DNA of 64,000 bases from Aestuariivirga litoralis (GCF_003234965.1 NZ_QKVK01000001.1:620001-684000); one strand, 5' to 3'. Positions 43,859 to 56,494 are shown, numbered from the stretch's first letter. A program made the numbers and translations. The notes: generated by a model from the sequence alone, not told the origin.

Positions 43859-44859
43859 TCGCTGTCATCCTCGCGACCGACGAGGCGCAGCGCGCGCGCC
43901 GTGATCTGGCGCTTCGAGAGTTCATGCACCAGCGCCTCCTCGCGGCCATGGGTGACCCAGACCTCGCGCGCACCCGTCTCGGTGACGGTGCGGATCAGCT
44001 CCGGCCAATCGCAATGGTCCGAGATGATGAGCGGGAGTTCCACGCCGCGCTGGCGCACGCGGCCGCGGATGCGCATCCAGCCCGAGGCGAAGCCGGCGAG
44101 CGGATCGGCGAAGCGGCGCGACCAGCGGTCACCCAGGGCAGAGGGCGGCGACAGCACGATCTCGCCCGCGAGCTTGTCGGTGGCGTCCATCGCATTCGGC
44201 ACCGCGCCAAGGTCGAGGCCGCGCGCGACATAGTAATCCGTCATCGACCGCAGCGCGCCGTGGAGCCAGATGGGGCGGTCATAACCCGCCTGGCGGATGA
44301 GCTTGATGAGGCGCTGGCATTTGCCCAGCCCATAGACACCGACCTGGTGCGTGCGCTCGGGAAAGTCGCGCAGCGAGGCGAGGAGCTTCTGCACCTCCGC
44401 CATGTCGGGTTCGTGGCGATAGACGGGCAGGCCGAAGGTGGCCTCGGTGACGAAGAGATCGCAGGGCACGAGTTCGAAGGGATCGCAGGTCGGGTCCGCG
44501 TGGCGCTTGTAGTCGCCCGAGATCACGGCGCGCTGGCCCTGATAGTCGATGACGACCTGCGCCGAGCCGAGGATGTGGCCGGCGGGCACGAGTGTCACCG
44601 TCACGTCCTTCACGGTGAGCGGTTCGCCATAGGCCAGTGCCTGGGTCTGGCCGAGTTCGCCCAGCCTGAGGCGCATGATGGCGAGCGTGTCGGCGGTGGC
44701 CAGCACTGCCGCGTGGCCCGGCCTGGCGTGGTCCGAGTGGCCATGCGTGATGATGGCGCGCGGCACGGGGCCTGCGGGATCGATGTGGAAATCGCCCGGC
44801 GCGCAATAGAGGCCCGCAGGGCCGGGCCGAAGCCAGCTTTCGAAGGGAGGAGACGCCAT
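43855..44859 (-). CDS. Ligase-associated DNA exonuclease (MBL fold)
   Basis: A 334-residue metallo-beta-lactamase-fold nuclease, the known partner of the ligase gene downstream. The metal site ITHGHSDHARPGH has His39, His41, Asp43 and His44; further ligands are the His in PAGHILGSAQ and Asp in SGDYKRHAD. The C-terminal part with ISDHCDWPELI and WVTHGREEAL (His) is the beta-CASP-like end of SNM1/Artemis relatives. It processes DNA ends before ligation. Start at 44859; the stop overlaps the ligase ATG. The start codon lies in a 6-bp inverted repeat (CATGAC at 44857, GTCATG at 44871), which may be chance. Confidence 0.91.
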   Translation of the reverse strand: MASPPFESWLRPGPAGLYCAPGDFHIDPAGPVPRAIITHGHSDHARPGHAAVLATADTLAIMRLRLGELGQTQALAYGEPLTVKDVTVTLVPAGHILGSAQVVIDYQGQRAVISGDYKRHADPTCDPFELVPCDLFVTEATFGLPVYRHEPDMAEVQKLLASLRDFPERTHQVGVYGLGKCQRLIKLIRQAGYDRPIWLHGALRSMTDYYVARGLDLGAVPNAMDATDKLAGEIVLSPPSALGDRWSRRFADPLAGFASGWMRIRGRVRQRGVELPLIISDHCDWPELIRTVTETGAREVWVTHGREEALVHELSKRQITARALRLVGREDDSE

Positions 44860-45110
44860 GACGTTACAATGTCATGTGCGGGCCCGGGTTTCGCAATGGC
44901 GGAAATGGGTGCGGGGGGCCGGACTGCGGGCCCCCCGCAAAACACTGGCACCGGGTACGCAGTACATGATCCCGGATCGCCGTGGCACCGGGACTGCAAA
45001 AGTCTCCCTGGCCATGACTCCATCATGGGGCGTTGCGGTTTCCAAACGGTTTAGAGGGTGCGAAGAAAGGCTTAACGCGCGGCGCCCGGGCGTCTCAGCC
45101 CGGCACAGGC

Positions 45111-45791
45111 TCAGGCCAGCCACTGGTCGAGGAAGCGCGAAAGCCAGTCCTTCACCGGCGCATCATGCATCAGGTTGCCCTCGAGATGGGCAGCGGATCC
45201 TTGCGCATTGGGCAGCACGAAACGGTGCGCACCGATCACCCCCCAGCGGTGCATGGTGAGCCTCGTAACCTCCGGGTGGAACTGGATGCCAAAGGCCTTG
45301 CCGTTGACGCGGAAGGCCTGGTTCTCGAAGGTCTCGCCCGTGGCGAGCCTCACGGCATCCTTCGGCAGGGTGAGGCCCTCGCGGTGCCAGTGATAGACCT
45401 TCTGCGGCCAGGGGCCGTGGGCGCTGCCCTCCTCCGTCGGGATGAGGTCGTAGTAGCCGATCTCGACCAGGCCATCGGCATGGGGCCCGACGGTGCCGCC
45501 GAGGTGCTTCGACAGCATCTGCGCGCCAAGGCAGACGCCGAGGAAGGGCTTCTGCTCCTTCAGCGGCACGCCGATCCAGTCGATCTCGCGGGCGATCCAG
45601 TCATCGCTGTCATTGGCGCTCATCGGGCCGCCGAAGACGATGGCTCCGGCGTGCTGCTCCAGCGTCCGGGGCAGCGGATCGCCCAGGGCATGGCGGCGGA
45701 TGTCGAGGCGGTAGCCCTTCTGCTCCAGCATGTGGCCGATGCGCCCCGGGGTCGAGGTCTCGGTGTGGAGCACGATCAGGACATCGCGCAT
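45111..45791 (-). CDS. Class I glutamine amidotransferase-like protein
   Basis: A 226-residue protein of the GuaA-N-terminal-domain type. The nucleophile elbow GVCLGAQMLSKHLGG carries the catalytic Cys, and FGIQFHPEVT carries the His-x-Glu pair, so the triad is complete. FGGPMSAND gives the oxyanion strand. Stand-alone members act on gamma-glutamyl compounds or as amidotransferase subunits; the target is not evident. Its start (45791) lies four bases after the stop of the upstream DMT transporter gene, so the two form an operon. An alternative longer start at 45857 would overlap that gene. Confidence 0.86.
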   Translation of the reverse strand: MRDVLIVLHTETSTPGRIGHMLEQKGYRLDIRRHALGDPLPRTLEQHAGAIVFGGPMSANDSDDWIAREIDWIGVPLKEQKPFLGVCLGAQMLSKHLGGTVGPHADGLVEIGYYDLIPTEEGSAHGPWPQKVYHWHREGLTLPKDAVRLATGETFENQAFRVNGKAFGIQFHPEVTRLTMHRWGVIGAHRFVLPNAQGSAAHLEGNLMHDAPVKDWLSRFLDQWLA

Positions 45792-45795
45792 CGCG

Positions 45796-46689
45796 TCAGA
45801 GTTCCGCCGGGGCGGCCACCGGCTGGCGGGCGCGGCCTTCGAGCAGGATGATGGCAAGGCCCGAGGCCATGATCAGCGCCATGCCGCCGATCGCCAGCGC
45901 ATTGGGGAACTGGCCGAAGACCAGGATGCCGGAGAGGCCGGCCCAGATCATGACCGAATAGCTGAAGGGCGCCACCACGCGGGCCGCGGTGCGGCTGTAG
46001 GCCATGAAGACGAAGGAATGGCCGCACATCAGGAAGAAGCCGGCGATGAACATGAGCCAGGCATGCTGGAAGGTGGGCATGACCTGCTGCTCGAAGGCCA
46101 GCGACAGCACGAGGGCCCCCAGCATCACGACCAGCAAGGTGGAGAAGGTGACGGCGAGAGCCGGGGTGCGCGGCGGCACCTTGCGCGAGAGAATGTCGCG
46201 GCCCGCAACCCCCACCGCCGTGAGGAAGCCGAAAATGGCGAAGGGCGAGGCCGCCACCCCGCCGGGCTGCGCCACCAGCAGCGCACCCGTGACGCCGAAG
46301 CCGATGAGCAGCAGGCGCAGCCACCCCACCTTCTCGCCGAAGATGAGCCACATGCCGAGCAGCACGACGAGCGGCGAGATCTGGGTGATGGCCGTCAGAT
46401 CGGCGATCGGCATGTGGGCGAGCGCCGTGATGAAGCACAGGATGGCGAGGAGCTCGCTCGTCGAGCGCAGCACGACCCAGGGGTTGAAGGCCTTGGGGAC
46501 ATGGCGGATCAGCCCCAGAAAAAAGATCACCGGCAGGCACCAGATGATGGCGGCGATGCCGCGCATGACGAGCACCTGGAAGGGCGGCGCATCGGCCAGT
46601 GCCAGCTTCATGCAGGTGTCATTGGCGACGAAGCTGCCGGTGGCCACGACGATGGCGGCGATGCCGCGGAGATTGGGAGACAGGGCCAT
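45796..46689 (-). CDS. DMT-family (EamA) transporter
   Basis: A 297-residue inner-membrane protein with ten hydrophobic helices arranged as two EamA repeats (residues about 5-140 and 150-285). Typical points are the first helix with ATGSFVANDTCMKLAL, ALAHMPIADLTAITQISPL ending the first repeat, and VVAPFSYSVMIWAGLSGILVFGQ in the second. DMT proteins export amino acids or other metabolites. With a glutamine amidotransferase-like gene directly after it, a glutamine- or glutamyl-related substrate can be guessed but not shown. ATG at 46689 starts the first helix. Confidence 0.85.
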   Translation of the reverse strand: MALSPNLRGIAAIVVATGSFVANDTCMKLALADAPPFQVLVMRGIAAIIWCLPVIFFLGLIRHVPKAFNPWVVLRSTSELLAILCFITALAHMPIADLTAITQISPLVVLLGMWLIFGEKVGWLRLLLIGFGVTGALLVAQPGGVAASPFAIFGFLTAVGVAGRDILSRKVPPRTPALAVTFSTLLVVMLGALVLSLAFEQQVMPTFQHAWLMFIAGFFLMCGHSFVFMAYSRTAARVVAPFSYSVMIWAGLSGILVFGQFPNALAIGGMALIMASGLAIILLEGRARQPVAAPAEL

Positions 46690-46809
46690 TTGGTCCAGGC
46701 GGGTTGACTGATTCGGGCGAGGATAGAGCAGAACGGCGGCGCGGGGTGCCCGCATTTTCCGCAAGTCTCGCCCCCGGTGGCGGCGGGCGATCACTCCGCC
46801 ACATGAGCC

Positions 46810-46890
46810 GTCACCCCGGCGTAGGCCGGGGTCCCGCTTCGGGCATCGGCCACGCGGAAAGCTGGATCCCGGCCTTCGCCGGGATGACGG
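46810..46890. repeat. Paired palindrome (copy 1)
   Basis: Two hairpins facing each other: GTCACCCCGGC-gta-GGCCGGGGT on the left and ATCCCGGC-cttc-GCCGGGAT on the right, with GTCA/TGAC at the outer edges. Related to the copies at 48775-48914. Confidence 0.7.
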
Positions 46891-46940
46891 CTTTGAGGGG
46901 GAGATCTGAATTAGCAAGTCCTATATTAGGTAAATAGTCC

Positions 46941-46969
46941 TTGACAGCGCGCGCTCGTTGTGCTATGAA
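46941..46969 (+). promoter_or_regulatory. Near-consensus promoter without a downstream gene
   Basis: TTGACA (46941-46946), 17 bases, TATGAA (46964-46969), preceded by the palindrome CCTATATTAGG (46920-46930). A ten-base word (AATTAGCAAG) at about 46909 is also found in the regulator promoter at 48091. The next gene to the right is on the other strand. Confidence 0.55.
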
Positions 46970-47013
46970 GGAGCATGCTTCCGAAATGGGTCTCCGGACC
47001 GCCATCACCAGCG

Positions 47014-47092
47014 TCATCATCCCCGGGCTTGTCCCGGGGATCTTTTTTGGGGGGCGCGGAGAGGATCGCCGGGACAAGCCCGGCGAAGATGA
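47014..47092. repeat. Paired palindrome (copy 2)
   Basis: CATCATCCCCGGG-cttgt-CCCGGGGATC followed by TTTTTT, a 20-base gap, then GATCGCCGGG-acaag-CCCGGCGAAGATG. The left hairpin plus T-run has the form of a terminator. Confidence 0.75.
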
Positions 47093-47165
47093 ATTGGTTG
47101 CAGGGATGACGAGAGGATGAGGTTGGAGACCAGGACTCGTGGGATGAGTGGCTGAAAACGCGGCC

Positions 47166-48035
47166 TCAGTTCGGAAGGGTGATCGGCACCCGCAGGTAGT
47201 GCACGCCGTTGGCATCCGCCGGCGGCAGCTTTCCTGCGCGCATGTTGACCTGGATCGAGGGCATGAGCAGCGTGGGGGCGGAGAGGGTGGCGTCCCTGGT
47301 GGTGCGCATCTTCACGAAGTCGTCCTCGGAGACGCCGTCATGGACGTGGATGTTGTGGGCGAGTTCATCCCCCACCGTCGTCTCCCAGGCGAAGTGCTTG
47401 CGGCCATCCTTAGGGAGGTAGTCATGGCACATGAAGAGGCGGGTGTCCTTCGGCAGCGCCATCAGGCGCCTGATGGAGCGGTAGAGGATGCGGGCGTCGC
47501 CGCCGGGGAAGTCGGCGCGCGCGGTGCCGTAATCCGGCATGAACAGCGTGTCGCCGACGAAGACCGCGTCCTCGATCTTGAAGGAGACGCAGGCCGGCGT
47601 ATGGCCGGGCGTGGCCAGCACCTCGCCCGCGAGCTTGCCGATGGCAAAGCGGTCGCCATCCTTGAACAGGATGTCGAACTCGGAGCCATCGCCCGACACA
47701 TCGATTGCATTGAAGACCGGGCGGAAGATCTTCTGCACCTCCTTGATGCGCTCGCCGATCGCCACCTTCGCACCGGTCCTGATCTTGAGGTAGGGCGCTC
47801 CGGACAGGTGGTCGGCATGCACGTGGGTCTCGAGGATGAGGGTGATGGTGAAGCCCTCCTCCTTCGCCCGGCCGAGGATGGCATCGGCGGACGTTACGTT
47901 GGCCTTGCCGGACTTGTGGTCATAGTCGAGCACGGGGTCGATGACCGCGGCCTCTCGCGTTTCGGGGTCGCCGACGAGGTAGCTCACCGTGTTGGTGGGC
48001 TCGTCGAAAAAGGCGTGGATGATGGGCTTCGGCAT
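47166..48035 (-). CDS. MBL-fold persulfide-dioxygenase-like hydrolase (Blh/ETHE1 type)
   Basis: A 289-residue metallo-beta-lactamase-fold enzyme. Metal ligands: THVHADH with His71, His73, Asp75 and His76; His145 in TPGHTPACV; Asp162 in VGDTLF. The ETHE1-like branch oxidises glutathione persulfide to sulfite using one iron. Context supports that: it is divergent from an ArsR regulator with two spaced cysteines and a rhodanese, as in bigR-blh clusters. The ATG at 48035 was preferred to 48044, because the AGGGAG ribosome site lies nine bases before it and is directly adjacent to the other. It should be repressed through the palindrome at 48077-48090. Confidence 0.85.
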   Translation of the reverse strand: MPKPIIHAFFDEPTNTVSYLVGDPETREAAVIDPVLDYDHKSGKANVTSADAILGRAKEEGFTITLILETHVHADHLSGAPYLKIRTGAKVAIGERIKEVQKIFRPVFNAIDVSGDGSEFDILFKDGDRFAIGKLAGEVLATPGHTPACVSFKIEDAVFVGDTLFMPDYGTARADFPGGDARILYRSIRRLMALPKDTRLFMCHDYLPKDGRKHFAWETTVGDELAHNIHVHDGVSEDDFVKMRTTRDATLSAPTLLMPSIQVNMRAGKLPPADANGVHYLRVPITLPN

Positions 48036-48065
48036 GACCGGCATCTCCCTCGGACACGAATTTCC

Positions 48066-48098
48066 TTGACAGTATATTAGACAATTCTAAATTAGCAA
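48066..48098. promoter_or_regulatory. Divergent promoters with BigR-type operator
   Basis: To the right: TTGACA (48066-48071) and TAAATT (48088-48093), 16 bases apart. To the left: TTGCTA (48098-48093) and TATACT (48076-48071), 16 bases apart. Between them lies the palindrome TTAGA-caat-TCTAA (48077-48090), which fills the spacer of both promoters. A regulator bound here would block both. Confidence 0.7.
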
Positions 48099-48118
48099 GC
48101 ATCGAAATGGAGGTGCCC

Positions 48119-48433
48119 ATGGGCACGCTTGAACTCGACCGCTCGCTCGAGGGGTTCGAGGAAAAGGCCACCGAAGCCGCACAGATGCTGAAGGCGCTGA
48201 GCAACGAGAAGCGCCTGATGATCCTGTGCAAGCTGCTGGAACACGGCGAGATGAGCGTCAACGCGCTGATCGGCCATGTCGGGCTGTCGCAGTCCGCCCT
48301 GTCGCAGCACCTCGCCCGCATGAGGGAGGAGAAGATCGTCGACACGCGGCGTGACGCGCAGCAAATCTTCTACCGCGTGGCCGACCCCCGCGTGCGCGAT
48401 ATCCTCGGTACACTGAAGAACACTTTCTGTTGA
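48119..48433 (+). CDS. bigR: ArsR-family regulator, BigR/SqrR-like (persulfide sensing)
   Basis: A 104-residue winged helix-turn-helix repressor. LKALSNEKRLMILCKLLEHGE and MSVNALIGHVGLSQSALSQHLARMREE (recognition helix) are the ArsR core; the wing is VDTRRDAQQIFYRVAD. Two cysteines, Cys37 at the end of LMIL-C and Cys104 as the last residue, sit where the BigR/SqrR group forms a polysulfide bridge in response to sulfane sulfur. The ATG at 48119 was chosen for its GGAGG five bases upstream; an ATG at 48107 has no ribosome site. It should control its own operon with rhodanese and the divergent MBL gene. Confidence 0.85.
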   Translation: MGTLELDRSLEGFEEKATEAAQMLKALSNEKRLMILCKLLEHGEMSVNALIGHVGLSQSALSQHLARMREEKIVDTRRDAQQIFYRVADPRVRDILGTLKNTFC

Positions 48434-48442
48434 GGGACTGAC

Positions 48443-48751
48443 ATGACGCTGAAGCACATCAATGCGGCGGAAGCCAAGAAGCTCGTGGACGGCGGCGCCC
48501 TTCTCGTCGACGTGCGCGAGGTGAACGAATACCTGGGCGAGAACATCCCCGGTGCGAAGAATGCACCGCTCTCCGGCATGGGGCGCGGCAAGATCGAAGG
48601 CGCGCCGGCCGTGGTGTTCCACTGCAAGTCGGGGGCCCGCACGCGGATGAATGCGGCAGCACTCGCGCAGTGCACGGACGCCGAGGTCTATATCCTCGAT
48701 GGCGGCATCGAGGCGTGGAAGGCGGCGGGATACCCGGTGAAGCGGGGATAG
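48443..48751 (+). CDS. Single-domain rhodanese (sulfurtransferase)
   Basis: A 102-residue protein. The active-site cysteine is Cys61 in VVFHCKSGARTRMN, followed by the conserved arginine; LLVDVREVNEYLGENIPGAKN is the CDC25-like N-terminal motif and LDGGIEAWKAAGYPV the C-terminal end. It moves sulfane sulfur between thiosulfate or glutathione persulfide and an acceptor. It follows the BigR-like gene by nine bases with its own GAGGGA site, so it belongs to the sulfide-response operon, probably feeding or sharing substrate with the MBL dioxygenase. Confidence 0.9.
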   Translation: MTLKHINAAEAKKLVDGGALLVDVREVNEYLGENIPGAKNAPLSGMGRGKIEGAPAVVFHCKSGARTRMNAAALAQCTDAEVYILDGGIEAWKAAGYPVKRG

Positions 48752-48774
48752 GTCTTCTCGCACTTCCTTTCTGT

Positions 48775-48914
48775 CGTCATCATCGCCGGACTCGATCCGG
48801 CGAAGTTCTTTTGAGGCAACTCCTCGCGTCCGTCACCCCGGCGAAAGCCGGGGCTCAGCTTTGGTTCAGCATGTACGGAAAGAAAGCGGGGTCCCGGCTT
48901 TCGCCGGGATGACG
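48775..48914. repeat. Paired palindromes (copy 3, compound)
   Basis: First hairpin CGCCGGA-ctcga-TCCGGCG followed by TTCTTTT, which can terminate the rhodanese transcript. Then GTCACCCCGGC-gaaa-GCCGGGGCT and CCCGGCT-ttc-GCCGGG-ATGAC, as in copy 1. Confidence 0.7.
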
Positions 48915-48926
48915 AGCCTTGGGGGA

Positions 48927-49382
48927 TCACAGAGCGCGCGTCAGGAACACGCTGTTGGGGTCCGGCCTGTAATCGCCAAACGGCGGGCATTCCGCGAAGC
49001 CGTGGGCCTTGTAGAGCGCAACGGCCGGTTCGAAATAGCCGAAGGAACCCGTCTCCAGGCTGAGACGGGTGAGGCCCCTGCTGCGGGATGTCTCGATGAT
49101 GTGAGCCAACAAGGCGCCGCCCACACCGCGCCGCCTTGCGGCTTCCACGGTATGCATCGACTTCACTTCGCCGTGGCGTTCGTCGAGCGGCTTCATGGCG
49201 CCGACGCCCAGCAGCGTGTCGCCCTCCCAGGCGGCCCAGAAATCGATGCCGGGCGCTTTCAGCTTTTCGAGGGTGAAAACATGGGCGCTGCACTTGGGCG
49301 TCACCTCATGGCACTTGTCATAGTGGTGGCTGAGGAGTGCCACGATGCGGGTGTCGGTGAGGTCGCCACGGAGGATGTTCAT
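48927..49382 (-). CDS. GNAT-family N-acetyltransferase
   Basis: A 151-residue acetyltransferase. The acetyl-CoA loop is RRRGVGGALLAHIIETSRSRG (R-x-x-G-x-G/A), preceded by the strand GEVKSMHTVEAA and followed by LSLETGSFGYFEPAVALYKAHGF, which is the standard fold end. The substrate is not predictable. The start may be the ATG at 49382 or the GTG at 49388, which overlaps the upstream XRE gene as GTGA. Both genes are transcribed together, so the acetyltransferase may be part of the small regulon of that regulator. Confidence 0.85.
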   Translation of the reverse strand: MNILRGDLTDTRIVALLSHHYDKCHEVTPKCSAHVFTLEKLKAPGIDFWAAWEGDTLLGVGAMKPLDERHGEVKSMHTVEAARRRGVGGALLAHIIETSRSRGLTRLSLETGSFGYFEPAVALYKAHGFAECPPFGDYRPDPNSVFLTRAL

Positions 49383-49384
49383 TG

Positions 49385-49957
49385 TCACACCATGAAGAGG
49401 TGGTAGCGCGCGCCGCTGTTGGCGGGCGTTTCGAACAGGCTCTCGCCATGCAGGCGATAGCGCAGGCAGTCGCCCGCCGCGAGGCGGTGGCGGATGCCGT
49501 CCACGGTGAGGCTCAGCGCACCGTCGAGCATGACGAGGTGATGTTCGAGGCCGGGGCGCGGCGGCCGGTCATAGGCGATGCGGGTGCCGGGCTTCAGCGT
49601 GCTTTCCACCACCTCGCCCGAAAGGCCGGGGGCGGGCGGCGAGACGGCGCGGCGCTGGTAGCCGGTTTCGGGGTCCGCCCAGACCAGCTGGCCGTCGCGC
49701 GGCAGGAAGGGCGCGAAGCCCTCCTCGACGAGGACCATGAGGCGTGACAGGGTGAGTTCGAAGGCACCGCAGATCTTGCACAGCACCGCGGCGGTGGGGC
49801 TGACCTCGCCGTTCTCGATGCGCGAGAGGGTGGCGCGGGAGACGCCGCTGCGCTGGCTGAGCTCCTCCAGCGGCCACTGGCGCTCGGTGCGGAGCGAGCG
49901 GATGCGCTGGGCGATGCGGCGCTCGATGCTGTCGCTGAAAAGGTCGACTTGTTCCAT
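49385..49957 (-). CDS. XRE-family regulator with cupin sensor domain
   Basis: A 190-residue regulator. The HTH lies at about residues 12-66 (IAQRIRSLRTERQWPLEELSQRSGVSRATLSRIENGEVSP). The C-terminal cupin (about 110-190) shows GTRIAYDRPPRPGLEHHLVMLDGALSLTVDG and LAAGDCLRY; the two histidines can hold a ligand or metal. Members control amino-acid, polyamine or detoxification genes. It probably regulates itself and the GNAT gene through the palindrome next to its start. ATG at 49957. Confidence 0.87.
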   Translation of the reverse strand: MEQVDLFSDSIERRIAQRIRSLRTERQWPLEELSQRSGVSRATLSRIENGEVSPTAAVLCKICGAFELTLSRLMVLVEEGFAPFLPRDGQLVWADPETGYQRRAVSPPAPGLSGEVVESTLKPGTRIAYDRPPRPGLEHHLVMLDGALSLTVDGIRHRLAAGDCLRYRLHGESLFETPANSGARYHLFMV

Positions 49958-49959
49958 AT

Positions 49960-49976
49960 GTGGGAGAATATCCCAC
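49960..49976. promoter_or_regulatory. Palindromic operator candidate for the XRE-cupin regulator
   Basis: GTGGGA-gaata-TCCCAC, a perfect 6-bp inverted repeat with a 5-base spacer, starting three bases upstream of the regulator's ATG. Position and symmetry suit autoregulation. Confidence 0.5.
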
Positions 49977-50067
49977 TTGTGAGAGCAGTCAATGGCGAAA
50001 TTTTATTGCTGATTTTTGGGCTGGCTGATTCCTATCTTGCGCTACGCCCCTCAATCTGGCATACAGA

Positions 50068-50092
50068 GATAGGACAGTGACCCTGTCCTATC
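50068..50092. promoter_or_regulatory. Perfect inverted repeat upstream of gltB
   Basis: GATAGGACAG (50068-50077), TGACC, CTGTCCTATC (50083-50092): ten pairs without mismatch. There is no T-run behind it, so it looks more like a protein-binding site or leader hairpin than a terminator. Confidence 0.5.
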
Positions 50093-50400
50093 GTGGCAAT
50101 TCAAGGCATGTGGACCCCCGGATGATCCGGAATACGACCACCAGGACCCTGAAAACGACGGCCAAACCGGCCGGCGATGCCGCCCGGCTGCCCCGCGCTA
50201 CGCTCCGCAAAACCATCTGAGGGCGAGCACTTGGGGCAAGGATGCCCAGGAGTTCGATCGCCCCGAAGGGTCCGGCGCCACCCGAAGGCCCCGCCCCCAA
50301 GGCCCAGGATCGACACCCCTGCGTATCACACGAATGAGACCTTCCGGGTTCATGACGGACCCGGCAGGAGGGATGGGACGCGAGAGGCAAGGAGTTGGCC

Positions 50401-55074
<4,674 letters not shown>

Positions 55075-55075
55075 G

Positions 55076-56494
55076 ATGGGAAAGATCACGGGTTTCCTCG
55101 AGATCGAGCGGCAGGACCGGAAGTACACGCCGGCCGCCGACCGGGTGCGCCACTATAACGAGTTCGTCATTCCGCTCTCGGCGGAGGCGGTGAAGAACCA
55201 GGCGGCGCGCTGCATGAATTGCGGCATTCCGTTCTGTCACAATGGCTGCCCGGTCAACAACCAGATCCCGGACTGGAACGACCTCGTCTATCTGGGCAAC
55301 TGGGAAGAAGCCTCGCGCAATCTTCACTCGACCAACAACTTCCCCGAATTCACCGGTAGGGTTTGCCCCGCCCCCTGCGAGGCATCCTGCACGCTGAACC
55401 TCGAGGACACGCCGGTCACCATCAAGACCATCGAATGCGCCATCGTCGACCGCGCCTGGGAGAACGGCTGGCTGAAGCCCGAGAGCTTCCGCGAGAAGAC
55501 CGGCAAGAAGGTGGCGATCATCGGCTCCGGCCCCGCCGGCCTTGCCGCGGCACAGCAGCTGGCGCGCGTGGGGCACAATGTCCATGTCTTCGAGAAGAAT
55601 GCCAGGGCCGGTGGCCTGCTGCGCTACGGCATCCCTGACTTCAAGATGGAGAAGCACCTGATCGACCGCCGCATCGCGCAGATGGAGGCGGAGGGTGTCA
55701 CCTTCCATTATGGCGCCCACATCGGCGTCACCCAGGATGCCCAGCAGCTGGTGGACAGCTTCGACGCGGTGATCCTGGCGGGCGGCTCCGAGAAGCCGCG
55801 TGACCTGCCCGTGCCGGGGCGCGAGCTCGGCGGCATCCATTTCGCCATGGAGTTCCTGCCGCAGCAGAACCGCCGCGTGGGCAAGGAGCCGCAGCTCGAC
55901 AACCGCCCGATCACGGCGGAAGGAAAGCATGTCGTCGTCATCGGCGGCGGCGACACGGGGTCTGACTGCATCGGCACCTCGGTGCGCCAGGGTGCGCTTT
56001 CGGTGGAGCAGCTGGAAGTGATGCCGAAGCCGCCGGAAAAGGAGAACAAGCTGCTTACCTGGCCGAACTGGCCGCTGAAGCTGCGCACGTCCTCCTCGCA
56101 CATGGAGGGAGCCGACCGCGAGTTCTCGGTGCTCACCAAGTCCTTCTCGGGCGAGAACGGGCAGGTGAAGAAGCTCCATTGCGTGCGCGTCGACGGCAGC
56201 ATGAAGGAGATCCCCGGCTCCGAGTTCGAGCTCAAGGCCGATCTCGTGCTGCTCGCCATGGGCTTCGTCAGCCCCGTTCATGAGGGCATGCTGAAGGCGC
56301 TCGACGTGAAGATGGACGGCCGCGGCAATGTCGACGCCAATGTGATGAACTACAAGACGTCCATTCCGAAGGTGTTCTCGGCGGGCGACATGCGCCGGGG
56401 CCAGTCGCTGGTGGTCTGGGCCATCCGCGAGGGCCGCCAGGCAGCGCACGCGGTGGACCAGTTCCTGATGGGATCGACGACGCTGCCGCGGTGA
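55076..56494 (+). CDS. gltD: Glutamate synthase (NADPH), small subunit
   Basis: Supplies electrons from NADPH to the large subunit. It has 472 residues. N-terminal iron-sulfur cysteines: Cys46, Cys49, Cys54, Cys58 and a second set Cys97, Cys101, Cys105. FAD loop GSGPAG at 150-155 and NADPH loop GGGDTG near 292. The C-terminal [16 protein letters not shown] closes the FAD domain. It forms a two-gene operon with gltB and ends 30 bases before a hairpin with T-run. Regulation by nitrogen status is likely, but only the inverted repeat upstream of gltB hints at it. Confidence 0.97.
   Translation: MGKITGFLEIERQDRKYTPAADRVRHYNEFVIPLSAEAVKNQAARCMNCGIPFCHNGCPVNNQIPDWNDLVYLGNWEEASRNLHSTNNFPEFTGRVCPAPCEASCTLNLEDTPVTIKTIECAIVDRAWENGWLKPESFREKTGKKVAIIGSGPAGLAAAQQLARVGHNVHVFEKNARAGGLLRYGIPDFKMEKHLIDRRIAQMEAEGVTFHYGAHIGVTQDAQQLVDSFDAVILAGGSEKPRDLPVPGRELGGIHFAMEFLPQQNRRVGKEPQLDNRPITAEGKHVVVIGGGDTGSDCIGTSVRQGALSVEQLEVMPKPPEKENKLLTWPNWPLKLRTSSSHMEGADREFSVLTKSFSGENGQVKKLHCVRVDGSMKEIPGSEFELKADLVLLAMGFVSPVHEGMLKALDVKMDGRGNVDANVMNYKTSIPKVFSAGDMRRGQSLVVWAIREGRQAAHAVDQFLMGSTTLPR

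Larger units (their letters stand above)
46690..47165. other. Intergenic region with two palindrome pairs and an orphan promoter (476 bases)
   Basis: Between the DMT transporter start and the MBL dioxygenase stop. It contains two copies of the paired palindromes (46810-46890 and 47014-47092), and a near-consensus promoter pointing to the right with no annotated gene behind it. A 41-codon frame from ATG 46975 to 47109 runs through a palindrome and is not supported as a gene. Confidence 0.6.
49958..50400. other. Intergenic region upstream of gltB (443 bases)
   Basis: Left edge: the XRE operator. Middle: a perfect 10-bp inverted repeat (50068-50092). Right: about 300 bases of GC-rich leader up to the gltB ribosome site GGAG at 50391. 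Frames in both directions are open but have no conserved content; I see no gene in it. Confidence 0.6.

Noticed and set aside
44857-44876. CATGAC ... GTCATG inverted repeat at the exonuclease start codon
   Set aside because: Only six pairs with an eight-base spacer and partly forced by the start codon; could be chance.
46975-47109. A 44-codon frame behind the orphan promoter
   Set aside because: It is largely made of a paired palindrome, and its ribosome site overlaps the -10 hexamer, so it is not supported as a protein gene.
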